Position numbers and translations under genes: made by a program. A stretch of 64,000 nucleotides of DNA from Indibacter alkaliphilus LW1 (GTDB lineage: Bacteria > Bacteroidota > Bacteroidia > Cytophagales > Cyclobacteriaceae), in contig NZ_ALWO02000036.1 in assembly GCF_000295935.2 (NCBI RefSeq), forward strand, positions 217,248-281,247, given 5' to 3'. Below are positions 37,771 to 47,828 of the stretch, one piece after another; position 1 is the stretch's first letter, and every line of letters begins with the position of its first letter. Below the pieces are notes generated by a model, which made no database searches, was not told where the DNA came from, and saw nothing but the letters and a program-made list of their open reading frames with translations.

Positions 37771-40700
37771 TTACTCAAACAACGCCAACATACTCTCCTT
37801 ATCCAAGGCCCCTAGGAAGCTGTCACCCTCAGAAATGACTTCTTTGGCCAATTTACTTTTGGCTTGCTGCAGCTGCATGATTTTTTCCTCCACAGTATCT
37901 TTACAGATCATCCTGTAGGCGATGACATGTTTTTCCTGCCCCATACGGTAGCAGCGGTCTATTGCCTGATTTTCCACAGCAGGATTCCACCAAGGATCCA
38001 ATACATACACATAATCCGCAGCAGTAAGATTTAGACCGGTTCCCCCGGCTTTGAGGCTGATCAAAAACACCCTTTTCTTCTCATCCTGCTGAAATTGCTG
38101 CACCACATTTTCACGTTCTTTCAGGGAAGTCTTCCCGTCGAGATAGGCATATTCTATCAGGTTGTCCTCCAGTTTTTCCTGCACCAATCCCAGCATTTTT
38201 ACAAATTGACTGAATACCAAAATCTTGTGTTTCCCGGTTTTCTCCAGGATATGTTCCAGCAGCATTTCAATTTTCACCGATTCATTGGCAGCTTCAGTAT
38301 GCTGTACCAAGTTGGTAGCATCACAGGCAAGCCGGAGCTTGGTCAGGCCTTCCAGCACATACATTTTGGAGTTTTCGGCTCCCTCCTCCTCAAATTTCTT
38401 TAGGAGGTAGTCCCGGTATTCATTTCTATATGCATCATAAATCTTCCTTTGGGCAGGCTTCATCACACAATACAGGTATTCCTCTGTTTTGTCCGGGAGC
38501 TCGGTCAGTACCTCTTCCTTCGTCCTTCTCAGCACGAAAGGCTTGATTTTGTGCTGCAATTCACTGAGAATTTCCCTATCACCGTTTTTGAGCGGCTTGA
38601 GGTAATTGTCCTTGAAACTTTTGAAAGACAGGAAAAATCCGGGATTGACAAAGTTCATCTGTGCGAAAAGCTCAGCCAGGCTGTTTTCTATAGGTGTTCC
38701 TGTCATAGCCATCTTTACCTTTCCTTTTAACTTGGTAATGGATTTGTACCGCTGTGATTGGGTGTTTTTGATCGCTTGGGATTCATCCGCAATGATGGCT
38801 TCAAAATGTATCTGCTGCAAGAGTGGCAGGTCATTGATGACCAGGCCATAGCTTGTCAGGATCACCTGATGTCGGCTGAGCTCTTCCAAAGAGTCTGACC
38901 TATTGCCATGATGGACAAAATAACCCAGGTGGGGGGCAAATTTTTCCAGTTCATTTCTCCAGTTGAACAAAAGTGTGGTCGGGGCGACTACCAGTACCTG
39001 TGCTTTTTTATTCTGCTCAATGAGCTTACAGATCAGGGCAATCATCTGAAGGGTCTTGCCCAATCCCATATCATCTGCGAGGATTCCTCCCCATTGATAT
39101 TCCTGTAGGAAATTGAGCCAGTTTAGGCCTGTATGCTGGTAATTTCTAAGCTCGGCTTTCAGCTTTTTAGGTATTTTGGCGGTTTTGATTTGGGTAAATT
39201 CCGCCAGCTTGGCCTTTTTTTCCTCCAATTCACGGATGACTTCGGGGAAGCTTTGGGCCTCTTCAAATTCGTCCAACACATGGAAAAGGGTCTTGGGGAC
39301 TTTCAGCCCTTCTTTCTCGGCTTCTCCGGATCGGAACAGCTTGCTGAATTTTTTGACCCATTCCTGTGGCAATACCCCGATACTTCCATCTGCCAATTCT
39401 ACAAATTCCTGATCTCTGTCCAGGGCCTTTTTGATATCCTTCAACTTGACTTTCTGATCCCCAAAAGCCACTTTGGCACTGACTTCAAACCAGTCCTGCG
39501 TGGAGCCAAACTCCATGGATATGGCAGGAGGGAAGGGGTTGTACTTTTTGATTTTGATTTTTTCCAGTCCAAAGACCCGCACCTGTTCCGATTTGAGTTT
39601 TTCAAAAGCTTTGAAAAACCAAAGGTCCTTCATAAAACTGTCCTGATTCAGGTAAAAAAGTCCCTGACTTCCGGCATTTTTGAAATTGGGGTGGAGCTTC
39701 CTTAAAAAGTCTACGTATTCATCTTCGTAATCTTCATCCCGCAGGTATATGGCTTTGTTGTCTGCATCGATGATGGTACTTTGTTCCAATGGGTTGGAAA
39801 AAGCAGATTCGGCATACTTCACCTGCGGGCGCAGCAGGATAAGGCCATTCAGTTCAGAAATGTACAATTGCCTTTGAAGCGGTCCCGGGTTTTCGGATTC
39901 TTTGAGGGTCCCGGTTTTATCCGTGATTTCTATAAAAGAGGCCATAGGCAGTAGAATATGTTTGAAGTATTGCTCAAATTCCTTATCCAACACTTGGATA
40001 AAGCTGCTCTTCATTTGAAAGGCAAGTAATTTTAATAGGCGCTCGCTATCAAAAAGCAACAAAGCCTGATTTTTGTACACGGCAAAAGCCTGGGTAAAAA
40101 TGATCTGATCTTGCATTTCAGCCAAATCATATTTTTTATCCCCAAATTCAATGATGGTCCTGATATTGTATATGATACCTTCTTTATCTATCAACAATTG
40201 GGCATTGGCTTTGAATGCCTCCAAGGGCTTATCAAAGTGAGCCTTGCGGATTTTCTGTGTTTCATACTGAAAGCCCTTAAACACAAAAAGGGGATATTCT
40301 TTGGCTGCCGTATAAAATTCCCTGAACTGATCAAAAGGATTCATGCTGGATTTGTTGAGCAATGACTTTTGGAACCTGTCCCTAAGAAATAAAATGCGCT
40401 CAAGATCCTGATTTCTTTTTAAGCGGATGTCATGAGGATCATCCAGCCGCTCAAACTTGACGGAGAAAGCCTCCGGATCCTTTTTGGAACCTTTGGCCAT
40501 AAAAGGTATGATTTCAGTAAAGCTACCCCATTGGTTATAGCAAAAGGCAAAAGCAACATTGTAAGTCCCTATGTCCACTTCCTTGGTGTCTTGTAAGGAT
40601 CCCATGCCAAGGCTTTTTATCTTCGCTTGGTTTAGGTAATGTGTAAAATTACTTTTGTATTGGTCCAGGTTGACCAAGCCATTCAACTCGCCCGAAGTGA

Positions 40701-41511
40701 TCATAATAATCCTTTGGTCATGCAGGACAAAATCCATGGCACTGAGCGGGTCTTTCAGCTGCTCTTTCAGGCCCATATCCTCCAATTCTATCAAAATCAG
40801 ATTTACCCTTTGTTCTTTGGTAAGCAGGCCCAATTCCCTTTTGTCCTTTCCTTCAAATCTTGTTTTAAGCCACTTGAGGCCAGCCCTTACCAGGTGGGGT
40901 CTTTTAATGCTGCCATTGATGGTGACCTGTCCCTCATCGTAGGTGACAGACAGCTCATCCATGAATGAATAGCCTGAGACATAATAGATGATGCCGTTTT
41001 CCAGGAATTTGACGCTCTTCAATTCTGCATCGTAATAGTTGATATTAGGATCATCGGGGATAAGCTCATGAAACTTATCCAAGTCCTCCAAAGAACAAGG
41101 AATGCTTATGGGGAAAGCAGTGATTTTAAGGCTTTTTTGATCTTTGGGCTCATCAGAAAGGATTTTTTTGAAATCACTTTTCTTGTTGTGCAGGATAAAA
41201 TACAGTGCAGCTGCTACATGCTTGCATTCAAGTTCCTGTTCGAAGTAAATGCATCCGCAGCGATAATCCTCTTCCTCATCATAATCGCTAAAAAAATCAG
41301 GCTCGGGTGAAAGGCTGAGGTCGATCTGCACTTGATAATCCTCTTCGATATTTCCTTTTACCTGAAAATGCAGATTTTGAGTTTCCGGATCAAAGTACCT
41401 GTATCTGACCCCTCCGGACTGGTAAAGCATATAGCCTTTTTGCTTTACTGTCTTTTTTATGTAATACAAAAAAGTCTCTGCGTTGTTGAGTTCTGATTTG
41501 GATAAAGGCAT
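37771..41511 (-). CDS. SWIM zinc-finger SNF2-family DEAD/DEAH-box helicase
   Basis: 1246 residues. An N-terminal SWIM zinc finger (Cys85, Cys87, Cys96, His98 in CGCIYFEQELECKH) precedes a long middle region and a SNF2 helicase core: Walker A ILADDMGLGKT (Lys819), DESQ box AIIADESQAIKN, TGTPIENSLAELFAQMNF, and helicase C-terminal motifs LVFSQFVKMLGLVQEKLE, LISLKAGGTGLNLTAADYV and NPAVENQAIDRCYRMGQ. Bacterial SWIM-SNF2 proteins are ATP-driven DNA translocases often tied to transcription or stress; the target is unknown. Stands alone, divergent from the phosphoesterase gene. Confidence 0.95.
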   Translation of the reverse strand: MPLSKSELNNAETFLYYIKKTVKQKGYMLYQSGGVRYRYFDPETQNLHFQVKGNIEEDYQVQIDLSLSPEPDFFSDYDEEEDYRCGCIYFEQELECKHVAAALYFILHNKKSDFKKILSDEPKDQKSLKITAFPISIPCSLEDLDKFHELIPDDPNINYYDAELKSVKFLENGIIYYVSGYSFMDELSVTYDEGQVTINGSIKRPHLVRAGLKWLKTRFEGKDKRELGLLTKEQRVNLILIELEDMGLKEQLKDPLSAMDFVLHDQRIIMITSGELNGLVNLDQYKSNFTHYLNQAKIKSLGMGSLQDTKEVDIGTYNVAFAFCYNQWGSFTEIIPFMAKGSKKDPEAFSVKFERLDDPHDIRLKRNQDLERILFLRDRFQKSLLNKSSMNPFDQFREFYTAAKEYPLFVFKGFQYETQKIRKAHFDKPLEAFKANAQLLIDKEGIIYNIRTIIEFGDKKYDLAEMQDQIIFTQAFAVYKNQALLLFDSERLLKLLAFQMKSSFIQVLDKEFEQYFKHILLPMASFIEITDKTGTLKESENPGPLQRQLYISELNGLILLRPQVKYAESAFSNPLEQSTIIDADNKAIYLRDEDYEDEYVDFLRKLHPNFKNAGSQGLFYLNQDSFMKDLWFFKAFEKLKSEQVRVFGLEKIKIKKYNPFPPAISMEFGSTQDWFEVSAKVAFGDQKVKLKDIKKALDRDQEFVELADGSIGVLPQEWVKKFSKLFRSGEAEKEGLKVPKTLFHVLDEFEEAQSFPEVIRELEEKKAKLAEFTQIKTAKIPKKLKAELRNYQHTGLNWLNFLQEYQWGGILADDMGLGKTLQMIALICKLIEQNKKAQVLVVAPTTLLFNWRNELEKFAPHLGYFVHHGNRSDSLEELSRHQVILTSYGLVINDLPLLQQIHFEAIIADESQAIKNTQSQRYKSITKLKGKVKMAMTGTPIENSLAELFAQMNFVNPGFFLSFKSFKDNYLKPLKNGDREILSELQHKIKPFVLRRTKEEVLTELPDKTEEYLYCVMKPAQRKIYDAYRNEYRDYLLKKFEEEGAENSKMYVLEGLTKLRLACDATNLVQHTEAANESVKIEMLLEHILEKTGKHKILVFSQFVKMLGLVQEKLEDNLIEYAYLDGKTSLKERENVVQQFQQDEKKRVFLISLKAGGTGLNLTAADYVYVLDPWWNPAVENQAIDRCYRMGQEKHVIAYRMICKDTVEEKIMQLQQAKSKLAKEVISEGDSFLGALDKESMLALFE

Positions 41512-41603
41512 AATTGAGGTTTTTCAAAAATAGGAAGTGTTATGAAGAAAGTAAAAGGTGGAAGTGATGTATTTTTCTTAAAATTGTCTAGTTGAAAAAA
41601 TTC

Positions 41604-42734
41604 ATGTTCGATAAAACCCTTTCACTTATCAAAACCCTCATAGTCTACTTGTTGCGAAGGCCTATACTCTATTTTGCCAAAAAGGTATCCTCTGCCCCAA
41701 GAAAGGAAGAGGTCTTTGCCAAGCTGAGTGAAATGTATAAGGACATCATCAGTAATCCTGACTCCAAATATGGAGCGCTCTACAAGAAAGATTTTCAGGA
41801 CAATAATTTCATCATCTTCAGTGATCATCACAAGGGAAACAGAGGGAGCAGGGATGAATTTAGGACTGCTGAAAAAAATTACCTCGCCGCACTGGATTTC
41901 TACGATCAGTTAAAAGCCAATTATATCAACCTGGGTGACTCTGAGGAGTTCTGGAAATTCAATATTTTTTCTCTCCTCCATCACAACAAAAAGACATTTA
42001 AATCCGAAAGCCGGTTTGCCAAGCGGAAGTCCTTTTATAAAATCTACGGCAACCATGACCTCTTTTGGAAATTGGATCCCTTTGCTCCTTTATATCTCAA
42101 GCAGGCATTTGGGCAGTCTGTCAATATATATGGTGGGATTGTCGTTCGTGTGGCTTATGGAGATGGGCAGCACCTAGATCTCTTCTGCACCCATGGACAT
42201 CAGGGCGACCGGAGAAGTGACGGTAATTGGTTTTCTGCCTGGTTTGTAGCCTATATCTGGGGGCCTTTGCAGGGTTTTTTGGGTATCAATATCAATACTC
42301 CGGCTTTGGTCAATGCCGAAAAAACGCTCCACAACCGCCTCATGTACGAATGGAGTCAGCAACAGGAAAATGTGGTCTTGATCACCGGGCATACCCACCA
42401 ACCTATTTTTCATACTTACAGTCATATTCAGTATCTCAGAGCTCAATTGCTGGAAGCGGAAGAAATTGCAGACTTCAAAGCCGTCGAGGACCTGAAAGAG
42501 AGAATAGCCCGACACCCCAGTCAGTGTGATGAAGTGCACCCTTCCCTTCCCAAGTACAAACCCACCTACTTCAATGCAGGTTGCTGCTGCTACAATGATG
42601 GAAGTATTACAGGAATAGAAATCAAAAACGGTTATATCCGTTTGATCAAATGGGCTGAAAAAGACCAAGGTCCGGAAAGGGAAATTTTAGAAGAACTGGC
42701 CTTGGAGGAGTTGAAACAAATGTTTTTTGGTTAG
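41604..42734 (+). CDS. Calcineurin-like metallophosphoesterase
   Basis: About 376 residues from the ATG at 41604; a TTG at 41592 would add MKKF. The metal-binding motifs occur in order: IIFSDHHKGNRGSRDEF, INLGDSEEFW (in place of GDxxD), IYGNHDLFW, LFCTHGHQGDR and ITGHTHQPIF. All five are present, so it should be active on a phosphoester. A basic N-terminal hydrophobic segment (LIKTLIVYLLRRPILYFAKKVSS) could attach it to the membrane. Substrate unknown. It is divergent from the SNF2 gene. Confidence 0.9.
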   Translation: MFDKTLSLIKTLIVYLLRRPILYFAKKVSSAPRKEEVFAKLSEMYKDIISNPDSKYGALYKKDFQDNNFIIFSDHHKGNRGSRDEFRTAEKNYLAALDFYDQLKANYINLGDSEEFWKFNIFSLLHHNKKTFKSESRFAKRKSFYKIYGNHDLFWKLDPFAPLYLKQAFGQSVNIYGGIVVRVAYGDGQHLDLFCTHGHQGDRRSDGNWFSAWFVAYIWGPLQGFLGININTPALVNAEKTLHNRLMYEWSQQQENVVLITGHTHQPIFHTYSHIQYLRAQLLEAEEIADFKAVEDLKERIARHPSQCDEVHPSLPKYKPTYFNAGCCCYNDGSITGIEIKNGYIRLIKWAEKDQGPEREILEELALEELKQMFFG

Positions 42735-42948
42735 AGCCCTAAGCTAACCTCAATGACACTTCCCTTTGTTTCCCACTACTTCAAAGCGAATTTTGCTCAA
42801 AAATAAAGAAGTGTATCCGGATCCTTGGAGGTTAAATCTCAACACCAAACATGCCACCAAACCGCTTACCACAAATTAGGCGACTTTTTGAACCAATTGA
42901 TATAGATTAATAGAAGTGTACTATAAGTCTTACCAAAATCAACAATCT

Positions 42949-45900
42949 ATGAGATACGCTACAAAACATTTTTCTTGGCTCATGACCTTAATACTTTGTG
43001 GGCTAAGCACTTTGTTGTTTGCCCAGAGAAGAGAAAGCACTGCCCCTGCTGCTGTAGATGAACTGTTTTCCGAGACAACTTTTCGCGGACTGAAGCTCCG
43101 TGGCATCGGGCCGGCCTTCATGTCAGGGAGAATAGCAGATGTGGCTATTGATCCAACCAACGAAAGCACTTGGTATGTCGCCGTCGGCTCCGGAGGCGTT
43201 TGGAAAACCACCAATGCAGGGGTGACTTTTACCCCGATCTTTGATGAACAGGGCTCATACTCAATTGGCTGTGTAACCATTGATCCGTCGGATCCAATGG
43301 TCATTTGGGTAGGTACGGGAGAAGAAGGTGGAGGACGTCACTTTGGATTTGGTGACGGCATTTATCGCTCAGAAGATGGCGGCACCACATGGGAAAAACG
43401 TGGCTTACCAGATTCCGAGCACATTGGGAAAATCATCGTCCATCCGGACAACAGCGATGTGATATTTGTGGCGGCTCAAGGTCCCTTGTGGAGTGCAGGT
43501 GGCGAAAGAGGCTTTTACAAAAGTACCGATGCTGGCAAAAACTGGAAAAGAACCCTAGGTGACGATCAGTTTACAGGTGTAGGGGATATCGCCATAGACC
43601 CAAGAAATCCGGACAGAATCTACGCGGTCACCTGGCAGCGGCAGCGGACAGTTGCGGCCATGATGGACGGAGGAGTCAAAAACGGTATTTTCAGAAGTGA
43701 AGATGGTGGAGAAACATGGACACAATTGACCAATGGTCTTCCCTCCGGTAAAATGGGAAAAATAGGGCTGACCATCTCTCCGCAGCAACCGGATGTGGTC
43801 TACGCTGCTATAGAACTTGACCGAAGGACGGGTGGCACCTGGCGGTCTGCTGATCGGGGCATGAATTGGGAGAAAACATCGGATGTGGTGGCCAGTGCCA
43901 CAGGTCCACATTACTACATGGAGCTGTTTGCCTCTCCTCATCAATTTGACCTGATCTATATGATGGATGCCAGCATGAAATACTCTTCAGATGGAGGGAA
44001 AAACTGGCATATTGTCAACAGAGAGCATATCCACGGCGATTTCCATGGCATGGCTTTCAAGAAAAGCGACCCCAACTATGTGATGGTGGCGACCGACGGC
44101 GGTCTTTATGAAAGCTTTGACCTCACCAAAAATTGGCGCTATATGCCCAATTTACCCGTCACGCAGTACTACAAAGTTTCTCTTGATGATGCCGAGCCAT
44201 TTTACAATATCTACGCCGGGACTCAGGATAATGGAACACACGGAGGCCCTTCCCGCACGGACAATGTGCAGGGAATCCAAAATTATGACTGGAAACTTGT
44301 GCTCAACTGGGACGGTCATGCTACCGCCACTGAGCCGGGCAATCCCGATATAGTCTATGCCGAACGCCAACAGGGCACACTCAGCAGATTGGACATGTCT
44401 ACCGGGGAAGTAGTGGATATTCAGCCGCAGGCCGGTGAAGATGATCCCCATGAGCGGTACAACTGGGATGCCCCCATTCACGTGAGTCCGCATTCTCCCA
44501 GCCGCTTGTATTTTGCATCCTACCGTGTTTGGAAATCCAACAACCGTGGCGATAGCTGGGAGGCAATCAGTGATGACCTTACCCGGGGTGAAGATCGCCT
44601 GAGTCTACCGATTATGGGGGCCACACAAAGCTGGGACTCCCCATGGGATGTTTTTGCCATGTCCAATTACGGAACCATTACAAGTTTGTCCGAGTCGCCT
44701 TTGGTAGAAGGACTTATCTACGCAGGTACAGACGATGGGCTGCTTCAGGTCACAGAAGATGACGGCAAAAGCTGGCGTGCTGTAGAAGTGAGCAGTATGG
44801 GAGTTCCTGAAAGGGCCTTTATCAATGACATTAAAGCAGATTTACATGATCCCAATACAGTATATGTTTCTTTGGACAATCACAAATACGGCGACTACCG
44901 TCCTTTCGTAGTAAAAAGTACAGACCGTGGACGTACCTGGAAAATGATCAAAGGAAACCTACCGGACAAGCTGATGGTTTGGCGATTGGTACAGGATCAT
45001 GTAAAACCTGAACTGCTCTTTATCGCTACTGAGTATGGCCTGTATTTTAGCATCAATGGTGGCGGACAGTGGACCAAGCTTGAAGGAGGCGTTCCTACGA
45101 TCTCTTTCCGTGATTTGGCAATCCAAAAGAGAGAAAATGATCTGGTGGGCGCATCCTTTGGCCGGGGATTTTTCATATTCGATGATTACAGTGTCCTAAG
45201 AGAAGTCAGCACTGCTTCCCTTCAAAAAGAAGGCTCACTTTATTCTACCCGTAAAGCCTGGTGGTATATTCCCCGCTCACATTTGAATTTCGACAGCCAA
45301 AAAGGCTCGCAGGGTTCTTCCTATTATGTAGCACCAAACCCTGACTTTGGTGCGGTTTTTACCTACCACCTGAAAGATGGTCTGCAAACCAAAGCAGAAA
45401 TAAGACAAGCTGCAGAAAAACCCCTTACAGCAGCAGAGCGTGATGTGCCGATGCCAAGTTGGGAGGAAAGAGCGGCAGAAGAGATTCAGGAAAAGCCCGG
45501 AATTTTCATCCTGGTGCAAGATGCTTCAGGAAATGTAATCAGGCGTGTAGAGGGCCCATCGAAAAAGGGCTTTCACCGGATATCATGGGACTTGCGGTAT
45601 CCCGCACCACAGGCTTTGACCATCAGTGGAGGGCAATCCTTTGACAAGGGACTGATGGTCGCCCCCGGAACTTACACAGCTACCCTCTACAAAAGTGAAG
45701 ATGGCGTCACCACAGCTTTGGATGATCCGATCACCTTTGAAGTTGAGCGAATGTATAAGGGAGCACTGGAAGGAGCTCCGGAAAATGAGGTGGCGGCTTT
45801 TTGGCGTTCGTATGAAGCAGCAGCAAAAGATGCCTCAGCCCTTGACATCAATATAGACCGAAGTATAAAAACAGTGGATGCCATGCGCAAGGCCTTGCAG

Positions 45901-46245
45901 CATTCTTCGGCCAAGCCAGGCACTTTAGATGCGAAACTCCATGACTTGCGAACCGAACTCTACAACTTACACATGGAGGTCTATGGCAATCCGGCCAAAC
46001 TACAGGTCGGTGAAAAAACCCCGCCTACCATTGGCGAGCGGCTTTTCGCAGTCAACCGTGGTATTTCTACTTCTCTCTACGGGCCTACCGAGACTTCCAA
46101 GCAAACCCTGCAAATTGCCAATAAGCAAATCCAAAGAGCAACAGAAGAGCTGAAAAAGCTCAATCAGTCGCTGGCAGATATGGCATCAGAAATGAAAAAT
46201 GCAGGTGCCCCTTATATCGAAGGTATGAAGTGGCCTAATGAATAA
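42949..46245 (+). CDS. Secreted BNR/Asp-box (sortilin-like) beta-propeller protein
   Basis: About 1098 residues from the ATG at 42949, giving the signal peptide MRYATKHFSWLMTLILCGLSTLLFAQ; an upstream GTG at 42916 is less likely. The region to about residue 780 contains repeated Asp-box motifs (RSEDGGTTWEKR, KSTDAGKNWKRT, RSEDGGETWTQL, SSDGGKNW, KSTDRGRTWKM), typical of VPS10/sortilin-type propellers often labelled glycosyl hydrolase. The C-terminal 300 residues include an Ig-like segment and a helical tail. No glycosidase active site is evident. Bacteroidota use such proteins on the cell surface or as type IX cargo, but no T9SS tail is seen here. Confidence 0.88.
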   Translation: MRYATKHFSWLMTLILCGLSTLLFAQRRESTAPAAVDELFSETTFRGLKLRGIGPAFMSGRIADVAIDPTNESTWYVAVGSGGVWKTTNAGVTFTPIFDEQGSYSIGCVTIDPSDPMVIWVGTGEEGGGRHFGFGDGIYRSEDGGTTWEKRGLPDSEHIGKIIVHPDNSDVIFVAAQGPLWSAGGERGFYKSTDAGKNWKRTLGDDQFTGVGDIAIDPRNPDRIYAVTWQRQRTVAAMMDGGVKNGIFRSEDGGETWTQLTNGLPSGKMGKIGLTISPQQPDVVYAAIELDRRTGGTWRSADRGMNWEKTSDVVASATGPHYYMELFASPHQFDLIYMMDASMKYSSDGGKNWHIVNREHIHGDFHGMAFKKSDPNYVMVATDGGLYESFDLTKNWRYMPNLPVTQYYKVSLDDAEPFYNIYAGTQDNGTHGGPSRTDNVQGIQNYDWKLVLNWDGHATATEPGNPDIVYAERQQGTLSRLDMSTGEVVDIQPQAGEDDPHERYNWDAPIHVSPHSPSRLYFASYRVWKSNNRGDSWEAISDDLTRGEDRLSLPIMGATQSWDSPWDVFAMSNYGTITSLSESPLVEGLIYAGTDDGLLQVTEDDGKSWRAVEVSSMGVPERAFINDIKADLHDPNTVYVSLDNHKYGDYRPFVVKSTDRGRTWKMIKGNLPDKLMVWRLVQDHVKPELLFIATEYGLYFSINGGGQWTKLEGGVPTISFRDLAIQKRENDLVGASFGRGFFIFDDYSVLREVSTASLQKEGSLYSTRKAWWYIPRSHLNFDSQKGSQGSSYYVAPNPDFGAVFTYHLKDGLQTKAEIRQAAEKPLTAAERDVPMPSWEERAAEEIQEKPGIFILVQDASGNVIRRVEGPSKKGFHRISWDLRYPAPQALTISGGQSFDKGLMVAPGTYTATLYKSEDGVTTALDDPITFEVERMYKGALEGAPENEVAAFWRSYEAAAKDASALDINIDRSIKTVDAMRKALQHSSAKPGTLDAKLHDLRTELYNLHMEVYGNPAKLQVGEKTPPTIGERLFAVNRGISTSLYGPTETSKQTLQIANKQIQRATEELKKLNQSLADMASEMKNAGAPYIEGMKWPNE

Positions 46246-46265
46246 TTTTATTTGGCTGATAAGGA

Positions 46266-46300
46266 AAAATGGCCTCTCAGGTATGAGGGGCTATTTTTTT
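46266..46300 (+). terminator. Intrinsic terminator after the BNR-repeat gene
   Basis: Fourteen-bp stem with two G-T wobble pairs (46266-46279 with 46284-46297), loop GGTA and T run to 46300. It starts 20 bp after the BNR-repeat stop and ends before the preferred vsr start at 46325. Confidence 0.8.
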
Positions 46301-46324
46301 CTTAAATTCACTTTCATCAAATCC

Positions 46325-46810
46325 ATGCCCAAAAAGTCTAAGCCCTCTATAGCAAAACCCTATTCTGAACCGAAAATCAAGGTGCCCAGATTTTCGGAGG
46401 ATGCAGGGTTTTATACTACCAAGAAGCGCTCTTTCAACATGTCCAGGATCAAGGGCAAAGACACCAAACCCGAAAAACTCCTTAAAAAAGCCCTTTGGCA
46501 TGCGGGCATACGCTACAAGAGCAACAAGCAAAAGCTCCCCGGGAAACCGGACATCAGCCTGATCAAATACAGGCTGGTGATTTTCGTGGACGGTTCCTTC
46601 TGGCACGGTCACGATTGGGAAAACAGAAAGGAAACCATCAAATCCAACCGCGACTTCTGGATTCCCAAGATCGAACGCAATATGCAACGAGACCGTGAGA
46701 TAAATCGCTATTACCAGTCCAAAGGCTGGACCGTGCTGAGGTTCTGGGATTTTGAGGTCAAGAAGGAATTGGGGATGTGTGTGAAGAGGGTGGTGGATCA
46801 TTTAAATTGA
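46325..46810 (+). CDS. vsr: Very short patch repair (Vsr-type) DNA mismatch endonuclease
   Basis: 161 residues from the ATG at 46325 (MPKKSKPSIAK); the open frame to 46238 would overlap the previous gene and run through its terminator. The Vsr core is clear: MSRIKGKDTKPEKLLKKALWHAGIRY, LPGKPDISLIKYRLVIFVDGSFWHGHDW and WIPKIERNMQRDREINRYYQSKGW. Vsr nicks T:G mismatches arising from deaminated 5-methylcytosine. The cysteine that helps bind zinc in E. coli Vsr is replaced (GHDW). A 5mC methyltransferase lies 2.7 kb downstream, a likely functional partner though not in the same operon. Confidence 0.92.
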   Translation: MPKKSKPSIAKPYSEPKIKVPRFSEDAGFYTTKKRSFNMSRIKGKDTKPEKLLKKALWHAGIRYKSNKQKLPGKPDISLIKYRLVIFVDGSFWHGHDWENRKETIKSNRDFWIPKIERNMQRDREINRYYQSKGWTVLRFWDFEVKKELGMCVKRVVDHLN

Positions 46811-47181
46811 TCTTTTCGTATTCTCGGGACAGTTTCCCTGAGGCTATTAATACCTCATCCCAAAAATTTTCTTGAAGCCTCAAATGCTCATTACCTCGTA
46901 TTTCTACCATATATCCACTATATTTCTGTTCTTCCTCCTTTTTTCTCCCGCAGATTTCGCTGATCCCGCAGATAAAGCTTCGCTTTTTGGATGGAAACAG
47001 ATGTTTCATTGCTTTCGGCATGACAAAGCGAAGCCTCCCGCTGTTCGGGATTTGTAATCCCGAACCCAGATGAAGAGGATTTGAAACCCTGAAAAATCCA
47101 ATACACTATAAATCAAAAGGATTTCTCATATTTTCACCCTGAGAATTTGGCATTTACAGAAAGCGTATGACTATTAAATAA

Positions 47182-47270
47182 AACCCCGAAGGGGTTAAAC
47201 TATAAATAGCCCCGGGTAGCAACCCGGGGAATTCATGAAATAGAGTTAAGACCCAACCCTAAAGGGGTTG
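47182..47270. repeat. REP-like cluster of three GC-rich palindromes
   Basis: AACCCCGAAGGGGTT (47182-47196), a hairpin with arms CCCCGGGT and ACCCGGGG (47210-47229), and AACCCTAAAGGGGTT (47255-47269), which is an imperfect copy of the first. They stand out sharply from the AT-rich surroundings. This layout is typical of intergenic repeats of Bacteroidota, possibly mobilised by REP-associated tyrosine transposases; none is in this window. Confidence 0.82.
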
Positions 47271-47390
47271 AACTAAACCTGAAGTAGATTTATATCAATG
47301 GTAGGCACGAGGGATCTCAGGAAATCCTATTTATGATAATTCTATCATTTATAGACCCCTTGGAGATGCTTCATTCAGACCAATGACAGA

Positions 47391-47575
47391 TATGGAGGGG
47401 TCGTCCCTCTGAGTGAAACGAAGGGTCTCTTTGACTTGAGTGCAGGAGATTCTTCGTTCGTTTCTCACTACCATTGATAGATTAAAGGGACCGTCATTCT
47501 GAACGCAGTGAAGAATCTCCCACTCTTAAAGGAAGGAGATCCTTCATCTCCGCAAGCTCCGATTCAGGATGACGT
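47391..47575. repeat. Second locus of the CACCCTGAGTG-type dispersed repeat
   Basis: The 61-bp segment at 47409-47469 matches 33327-33387 with one mismatch. It is followed by a related unit GTCATTCTGAACGCAGTGAAG (from 47493) and a hairpin ending in GATTCAGGATGACG, an inverted version of the start. Several imperfect inverted units are thus nested here. Not coding. Confidence 0.82.
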
Positions 47576-47679
47576 ACACCAACTGTAATTGCCTTTCTAT
47601 AAATGACAAATTTTAAAATCTCAGAATGACGGTTGACACTATATATGTCAATGGAATCTGGAAAGCTTTAATACCCTCT

Positions 47680-47823
47680 TCACATCTGAGGCTCCGTAGA
47701 AATTATGATTTCATTACCTGTCTCTAAGACAATCAGCGTACCTTCATAGTGAACGAATTTTCCTCCTCTTTTCTTGACATCCTTCAAATGTTTGATCAGG
47801 GATTTGATTTTTGTTTTTTTCAT
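47680..47823 (-). CDS. Small hypothetical protein, 47 residues
   Basis: Reads MKKTKIKSLIKHLKDVKKRG and ends LETGNEIIISTEPQM before a TGA at 47680-47682. It starts 5 bp after the stop of the 85-residue gene upstream, so it is the third gene of a tightly packed minus-strand operon (48526 to 47680). The basic N-terminal helix followed by strands (GGKFVHYEGTLIVLETGNEIII) looks like a small nucleic-acid-binding or beta-barrel protein, but no family is recognised. It overlaps nothing else. Support comes from the spacing and the operon, not from homology. Confidence 0.55.
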   Translation of the reverse strand: MKKTKIKSLIKHLKDVKKRGGKFVHYEGTLIVLETGNEIIISTEPQM

Positions 47824-47828
47824 GGTTT

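Larger units (their letters stand above)
46811..47679. other. Gene-free, repeat-rich region
   Basis: This 869-bp stretch has no gene I can support. From 46945 it contains CGCAGATTTCGCTGATCCCGC-like tracts, then REP-like palindromes (47182-47270) and a second copy of the 33-kb repeat family (47391-47575). A minus-strand open frame at 46758-47021 reads through the vsr end and the CGCAGA tract and is probably not real. Confidence 0.7.

Noticed and set aside
46277..46801. 174-residue minus-strand open frame
   Set aside because: Antisense to vsr, which is clearly real.
46758..47021. 87-residue minus-strand frame with ENFWDEVLIASGKLSREYEK
   Set aside because: Runs from a CGCAGA-type intergenic repeat into the 3' end of vsr; no homology I can name. 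A remnant of a lost gene cannot be excluded.
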